This document shows, piece after piece, positions 59,728 through 64,000 of a DNA stretch of 64,000 nt. The position numbers were made by a program, and so were the translations under genes. Location: positions 62,001 through 126,000 of the forward strand of contig NZ_JXMW01000001.1 in NCBI RefSeq assembly GCF_002072215.1. The letters are read 5' to 3'. The notes below the pieces were generated by a model. That model searched no databases and was not told the origin of the DNA. It worked only from the letters and a program-made list of their open reading frames with translations. The stretch comes from Methanobrevibacter arboriphilus JCM 13429 = DSM 1125 (GTDB taxonomy: Archaea; Methanobacteriota; Methanobacteria; Methanobacteriales; Methanobacteriaceae). Positions within the stretch are counted from its first letter, which is position 1. The number at the start of each line of letters is the position of its first letter.

Positions 59728-60690
59728 TTATTTTCTTTCTAAATCACTAGGAGAATAATATTTATTATAGCTATCAAGAGTTTTATGGGCAAATGGATTG
59801 TAAAAAAGTCTTCTGAAGCCTAACATTATGAAAAAAGGATTTTTAATGTTATATTGTTTTTTACCTAAAATTAACCTTCTTAGAGCATCTCCCAATCCTC
59901 CTCCAGTTAAAACATCCATAAAGTAATCTCCAAAAGTTGGATTTTTAATATTCAGCTTTCTTGCAAAGAATTTCTTTAGATTATTTTTCCTGATTAATGC
60001 AATTAAGATTGTAGTAGCAATGAATAATACAAGAGTCCAAATAAATCCTCCTAACATATAAAAACATATTCCAAGAGCTACAGCAAAAGAATGATTTCCA
60101 ACTTCTCCTAACATTATTTTTCCAGCGAAATCTAACGGTGAGTAACCAATACATACAATAAGTAATAGTAATGGAGCATAGAAAGCATAATATCCTGGTA
60201 TTGAAATTATTGAACCAATATCTAACATTATCATAGCTAAAATTGTAAATACACTCATTATAATTACAACAATAGAAGTAGAACCTGGTTGCATATCTGA
60301 AATATTAATTGGTTGAACCATCAATGCGATTAAAATAGATGAAAATCCTACAATAGGAAAACCAACAACCATAACAGCCAACATCCCAATACCTCGAGAT
60401 AATTGTCCCCATTCTATATTAGAATTTCCTATTTTCCTTCTTCCGATTAAATCATCTATAAAAGCAAATATACCTATTATAAGGATTAAATTATTGAATC
60501 CAGAGGGAAAGTAAAAGCTAAGTATTATAAATGGTATTATTCCCAAAGCACGAGGAGTTCCTCCACGAACATTATTCACATAAAGATTTCCCAAATAACC
60601 CTTCTTACCTACAAATCTAAAAACAATTGTTAAAACAAGAGTTAAGATTAAAGACAGTAAAAATGGTATTAAAATATATTGATAATTCAT
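59728..60690 (-). CDS. MraY/WecA-like lipid-phosphate glycosyltransferase
   Basis: A 320-residue membrane protein with about nine helices. MraY-family landmarks: the Asp pair in GIFAFIDDLIGRRK and a loop GKIMLGEVGNHSFAVALG in place of the bacterial G-D-x-G-S motif. It would attach an amino-sugar phosphate to a polyprenyl phosphate at the inner membrane face, probably for pseudomurein. The E-for-D and N-H changes are typical of a diverged branch. AGGATTAATAAA precedes the ATG. Confidence 0.8.
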   Translation of the reverse strand: MNYQYILIPFLLSLILTLVLTIVFRFVGKKGYLGNLYVNNVRGGTPRALGIIPFIILSFYFPSGFNNLILIIGIFAFIDDLIGRRKIGNSNIEWGQLSRGIGMLAVMVVGFPIVGFSSILIALMVQPINISDMQPGSTSIVVIIMSVFTILAMIMLDIGSIISIPGYYAFYAPLLLLIVCIGYSPLDFAGKIMLGEVGNHSFAVALGICFYMLGGFIWTLVLFIATTILIALIRKNNLKKFFARKLNIKNPTFGDYFMDVLTGGGLGDALRRLILGKKQYNIKNPFFIMLGFRRLFYNPFAHKTLDSYNKYYSPSDLERK

Positions 60691-61169
60691 TTTATTAATC
60701 CTTACAATTTTTATACATGAAAGAACCTAATTTTACAAGAAAAAAATAATATTATCCAATTTTTTATTAATTTCTCAATAAATTATAGATTTATAGGTTT
60801 ATCAGTCAAAATAGATATACCATCGAAATAAGTATAATAGTTATAACTTATAATCCAGATTTAAATAAGATTTTACTAATATATAACTTTTTTTAATTAA
60901 TGATTAATTATATTAAATTTATTAAAGTTAATAAAATATTTGTTAAAATCAATAAATTATAAATTAAAATTAATAAATAAGATATTAAGATTAATAAAAT
61001 ATTAAAAATTAATAATAAAACTAAGAATAAAAAAAGAACGGAAAAATATAATAAAAAATAAAAATAGAAAAAAGAATGGAAAAAGAATGGAAAAATAAGA
61101 ATAAAAAAATAATATAAAATGAAAATAGAAGAATAAGAATAATATTAACATAAATAATTAAGAATAATG
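60691..61169. other. Intergenic region, no gene
   Basis: AT-rich spacer between the MraY-like gene and the end of pelA. No feature seen. Confidence 0.5.
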
Positions 61170-62231
61170 TTATTTTATAGCGTATCTTAATAATGCAGCA
61201 ATTCCACCTAATGATTCCAGCTGTTTTCCACCATCATGCTCACTACTTATTACCATAACATTACCACCCATATTTTCAACTAATTCCATTACTCTTTCTA
61301 ACTCTTCAATCCTAACAAATTTATCTAGAACTAACAAATCTTTAACAGCTCCAGCATTAACAGCATCAATAGTTTCTTGCTTACCATAAGCAACATTACC
61401 TCTAGATTTAGCTATTTCCTCCAATAAATTAGTTATGGCAGCAATCTCTTTAGCAACTCTATTTTCAGAATTTAATTTTTCAACCAATCCTTTTTTCAAA
61501 ATCTCATTGATCCCCACTCTTCCACCAGAGCCTGTATTCTCAACAATCGAAATTTTAGCTAAATCAGGATATTTATTTTCTAAAAAATCATGAAAACTAT
61601 TTTTTGTAAAACCAGGTCCTGAAATAATTATATTTTGAATATTATCAAATTTTAATAAAGAGTCACATATTCTTTTATAAAAATCATCGAGATTTTTACC
61701 TCTATTTTTATCAATAATCCTCTTTCCAGAAATGTTTCCTATAATAGGACCATAATATTCGATTCCAAATTGACGAACTAAACCAAAATCAGCCGTATCA
61801 TCTTCAATAGAAACTATTATTGCTGAAAGTTTTTTAGATGCCTCAATAGATTGTTTGATCCTATTCAAAATATATTTAGACCAATGTTCTTTTTTTATCT
61901 TAATTGGATGATTTAGTTTAACTTCTATAGTATGATGAGAACCAAGAGGAACAAAATCCTCAGGTCCCATGACTATAGAGCCTGTAGCTCTTAATTTACC
62001 AGTGAATAAGTGAAAATTAACTGATTCTACCCCAATTCCAATGAAAAATGTTTTTTTGACTCCTCTATCACTTCTTAATTTATCCCCAGTAGTGTCTTGT
62101 ATTCTACGAGTTGTTTTAGAAGAAACAATATCTCCAACTTCTATTATATGTGAAATATGCCAAAGATCATCAAGAGTTTCTGGAACTAGGTCAATAACTC
62201 CTTTCTTTGTATCTTGATATGTTATTCTCAT
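61170..62231 (-). CDS. pelA: Pelota (aPelota) ribosome rescue factor
   Basis: A 353-residue Pelota/Dom34: an N-terminal Sm-like domain (GVIDLVPETLDDLWHISHII, SKTTRRI), a middle eRF1-like domain and a C-terminal domain (KQETIDAVNAGAVKDLLVLD, VISSEHDGGKQLESLGGIAALLRY). It recognises stalled ribosomes in the A site and calls in RLI/ABCE1, also encoded in this window. AAGGGGCTAAA precedes the ATG. Confidence 0.96.
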   Translation of the reverse strand: MRITYQDTKKGVIDLVPETLDDLWHISHIIEVGDIVSSKTTRRIQDTTGDKLRSDRGVKKTFFIGIGVESVNFHLFTGKLRATGSIVMGPEDFVPLGSHHTIEVKLNHPIKIKKEHWSKYILNRIKQSIEASKKLSAIIVSIEDDTADFGLVRQFGIEYYGPIIGNISGKRIIDKNRGKNLDDFYKRICDSLLKFDNIQNIIISGPGFTKNSFHDFLENKYPDLAKISIVENTGSGGRVGINEILKKGLVEKLNSENRVAKEIAAITNLLEEIAKSRGNVAYGKQETIDAVNAGAVKDLLVLDKFVRIEELERVMELVENMGGNVMVISSEHDGGKQLESLGGIAALLRYAIK

Positions 62232-63020
62232 TTTAGCCCCTTAATAATTCAATAATATTAAAATCTTTAATAGATGTAAAATGCCTAATAAATAATATTA
62301 AAATACTTAATAAATAGTTAAAATAACTAAATAATAGTTATAATGACCAATAAACATTAAAAAATTAAAGATTATTATTAAAAAATATTTAATAATTTAT
62401 AATAAATATAATATATTTCTAAATATTAATAAAAATATGTAATACTAATAATTTTTAGTATTTTTTAATAATAATCTTTAATTTTTAATTAATAATATTT
62501 TTAATTAATAATATTATTATCAATGATTACTAATTGATTAGCAACTATTGATTACTAATTGATTAGTAAATATTGATTACTAACTATTGATTACAAAGTA
62601 TTACTAATTATTAGAATTATTAGTAATTATTACCCAATAATCAGTTATTATTCTAATTAATAGTATTAATTATGTTATTATTTATATTATTAATTATGTT
62701 ATTAATAATATTACTACTTTTATTATTACTATTGTTATTATTTATATTATTATCAATAAATTACCAATAATATTACTTATTAAAATAATATATAATATTA
62801 CTTTAAATAATATATAATATTATTATATTAAGGTTTAAGTATAGTAAAATAATTAATAAAAATTAAAATAACATAAAAACAATAGTTTAATAATCAATAA
62901 ATTTAAAGAAGTATTAACTTTATATTGAATTCATAAATCATATAAAAATGATTTATAAAAAAGAATTTATATAAAAATAATATAAATAAAAAATAATATT
63001 TTATAAAGGAGCTATTATAT
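62232..63020. repeat. Intergenic region of 790 bp with 25-bp direct repeats
   Basis: No gene. The unit TGATTACTAATTGATTAG with a seven-base flank occurs at 62524 and 62549, and a partial copy at 62574, a 25-bp period. The rest is TTATTA-rich DNA; several inverted TAATAAT runs are of low information. Confidence 0.6.
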
Positions 63021-63395
63021 ATGGAATTTGGAGAAACAAGCTCAATAATTATTAGTTTAATTCTTGGAGGAATATTAACATTACTATTCGACAATATATT
63101 CGTAATAGCTTTTATAGGATTTATATCAACATATATGGTTAAAAAAGAAAGCAAAACTTATATTATAGGAGTTATAGCTGCATTAATATTTGCAATATTG
63201 AATTTTTTTGGAGGATTAATTTTAGTTCCAAATATCCCCTCTTATATAGCTGAAAATATTGGATTTGATTTTCCAAACTTTATAATAGGATTTTTAGTAA
63301 CATGTATCCTTGCAGGAATATTAGGATTCTTAGGAGGATTCATAGCAGAAAAAGCATATAAAAGAATAAATATTGAAAAATATCAAGAATACTGA
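63021..63395 (+). CDS. DUF5518 four-helix membrane protein
   Basis: A 124-residue protein with four hydrophobic segments (about 8-26, 30-38, 46-68 and 86-110) and Gly-rich helices (LILGGILTLLF, GIVLAGILGFLGG-like). It fits DUF5518, small archaeal membrane proteins without known function. AAAGGAGCTATTATAT precedes the ATG. Confidence 0.8.
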   Translation: MEFGETSSIIISLILGGILTLLFDNIFVIAFIGFISTYMVKKESKTYIIGVIAALIFAILNFFGGLILVPNIPSYIAENIGFDFPNFIIGFLVTCILAGILGFLGGFIAEKAYKRINIEKYQEY

Positions 63396-63441
63396 AAATC
63401 CTTTGTTGATAAAATATGAATATTTATGAATATTAGATAAA

Positions 63442-64000
63442 ATGAAAATTGGAATTATTGGAGGAACAAGAGGTCTTGGAAAGACTCTTGCAAGTATCTT
63501 AAGCAAAGAAGAGTTTGATGTAACAATCACAGGACGAGATACTGTTACTGGAAATCAAGTTAGTGAAGATCTAAATGTTGAATACTCAAATGATAATAAA
63601 AAAGTAGCATCTTCATCAGATATTATTATAATATCAGTACCAATATCAACAACTAGCAAAGTGATTAAAGAAATAGCTAAATCAGTTAAACCAGGTTCTT
63701 TAGTTGTTGATGTGACTTCTGTTAAAGTAGAACCTAGTAATCTAATGAAAACTCTTTTAGATGATGATGTTGAATTTATACCCACACATCCTGTTTTTGG
63801 GCCGAGAACGACTAATTTAGAAGGACAAGTAGTTGTTTTAACACCTATATCTCAAAAACAAAAAGAAGGAAAATGGTATCCCAAAATTTTAAAATTTTTA
63901 AACGATAGAAAAGTTAGGATAATTGAAGCAAGCCCAGAAGAACACGACGATATGATGGCTGTTGTTCAAGTTTTAACTCATTTTTCATATATTTCAACAG
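63442..64000 (+). CDS. tyrA: Prephenate dehydrogenase, N-terminal part
   Basis: Runs off the window end after 186 codons. NAD(P)-binding MKIGIIGGTRGLGKTLA at the start, SVPISTTSKVIKEIA, TSVKVEP, and the TyrA signature THPVFGPRT with the catalytic His and substrate Arg region; EEHDDMMAVVQ... continues to HFSYIST. It makes 4-hydroxyphenylpyruvate for tyrosine. No clear ribosome binding site before ATG 63442. Confidence 0.93.
   Translation, partial: MKIGIIGGTRGLGKTLASILSKEEFDVTITGRDTVTGNQVSEDLNVEYSNDNKKVASSSDIIIISVPISTTSKVIKEIAKSVKPGSLVVDVTSVKVEPSNLMKTLLDDDVEFIPTHPVFGPRTTNLEGQVVVLTPISQKQKEGKWYPKILKFLNDRKVRIIEASPEEHDDMMAVVQVLTHFSYIST

Noticed and set aside
62500-62780. Possible structured RNA in TAATAAT inverted runs
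   Set aside because: Pairs are A-T only and repeat-driven; no compensating evidence of structure.

Overview
The window (about 26-27% G+C by eye) comes from a methanogenic archaeon of the Methanobacteriaceae, most likely a Methanobrevibacter-type species. The basis is the gene content: coenzyme M synthesis (ComA), methanogenesis marker 16, an FmdE-type protein, archaeal TFE, Spt5, RadB, Pelota and RLI/ABCE1, archaeosine synthase, bifunctional FBP aldolase/phosphatase, MraY-like and MurG-like proteins of the sort used for pseudomurein, and a large adhesin-like protein. Start sites typically follow GGTGAT- or GGAGG-type ribosome binding sites, with many TTG/GTG starts.

Layout. 1-2 kb: RLI. 2.2-7.7 kb: a 1,450-residue cell-surface adhesin, flanked on each side by a short element with identical 16-bp terminal inverted repeats, with a C10 tract upstream. 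7.7-11.9 kb: accessory strip with a charged LEA-like protein, a PRC-barrel protein, a tiny Cys-rich zinc protein, a broken PIN-domain toxin operon, a membrane zinc-ribbon protein with a decayed duplicate beside it, and a decayed winged-helix regulator. 11.9-22.4 kb: nitrogen fixation, nifH-nifI1-nifI2-nifD-nifK-nifE-nifN-nifX on the minus strand, diverging from a homocitrate synthase gene. The divergent region holds a GGAA-N6-TTCC palindrome, the NrpR operator consensus; a candidate nifH TATA box would place transcription start on it. 22.5-37.2 kb: housekeeping genes (aminotransferase, RadB, Sua5, CDP-alcohol phosphatidyltransferase, two DUF357 paralogues, FBP aldolase/phosphatase, B12-binding-type radical SAM, ThiI, marker 16, AlaS) and a broken FkbM methyltransferase gene containing a G11 tract. 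37.8-43.8 kb: the conserved archaeal ftsZ-secE-spt5-L11-L1-L10-L12 string, with a recognisable L1 autoregulatory hairpin inside rpl1. 44-64 kb: mixed metabolism and information genes, a tRNA-Ile, HypC, a rubredoxin-TPP enzyme fusion, an FAD disulfide oxidoreductase, FmdE, MurG-like and MraY-like envelope genes, Pelota, DUF5518, and prephenate dehydrogenase running off the window end.

The nif block looks complete for the NifHDK enzyme, its NifI1/NifI2 post-translational control, the NifEN scaffold and homocitrate supply; nifB is not in the window. The least ordinary features are two long homopolymer C/G tracts in an AT-rich archaeal genome, both beside surface-related genes (adhesin and FkbM), which suggest phase-variable contingency loci; tandem repeats in most spacers of the nif operon; and the adhesin bracketed by paired mobile-element ends.
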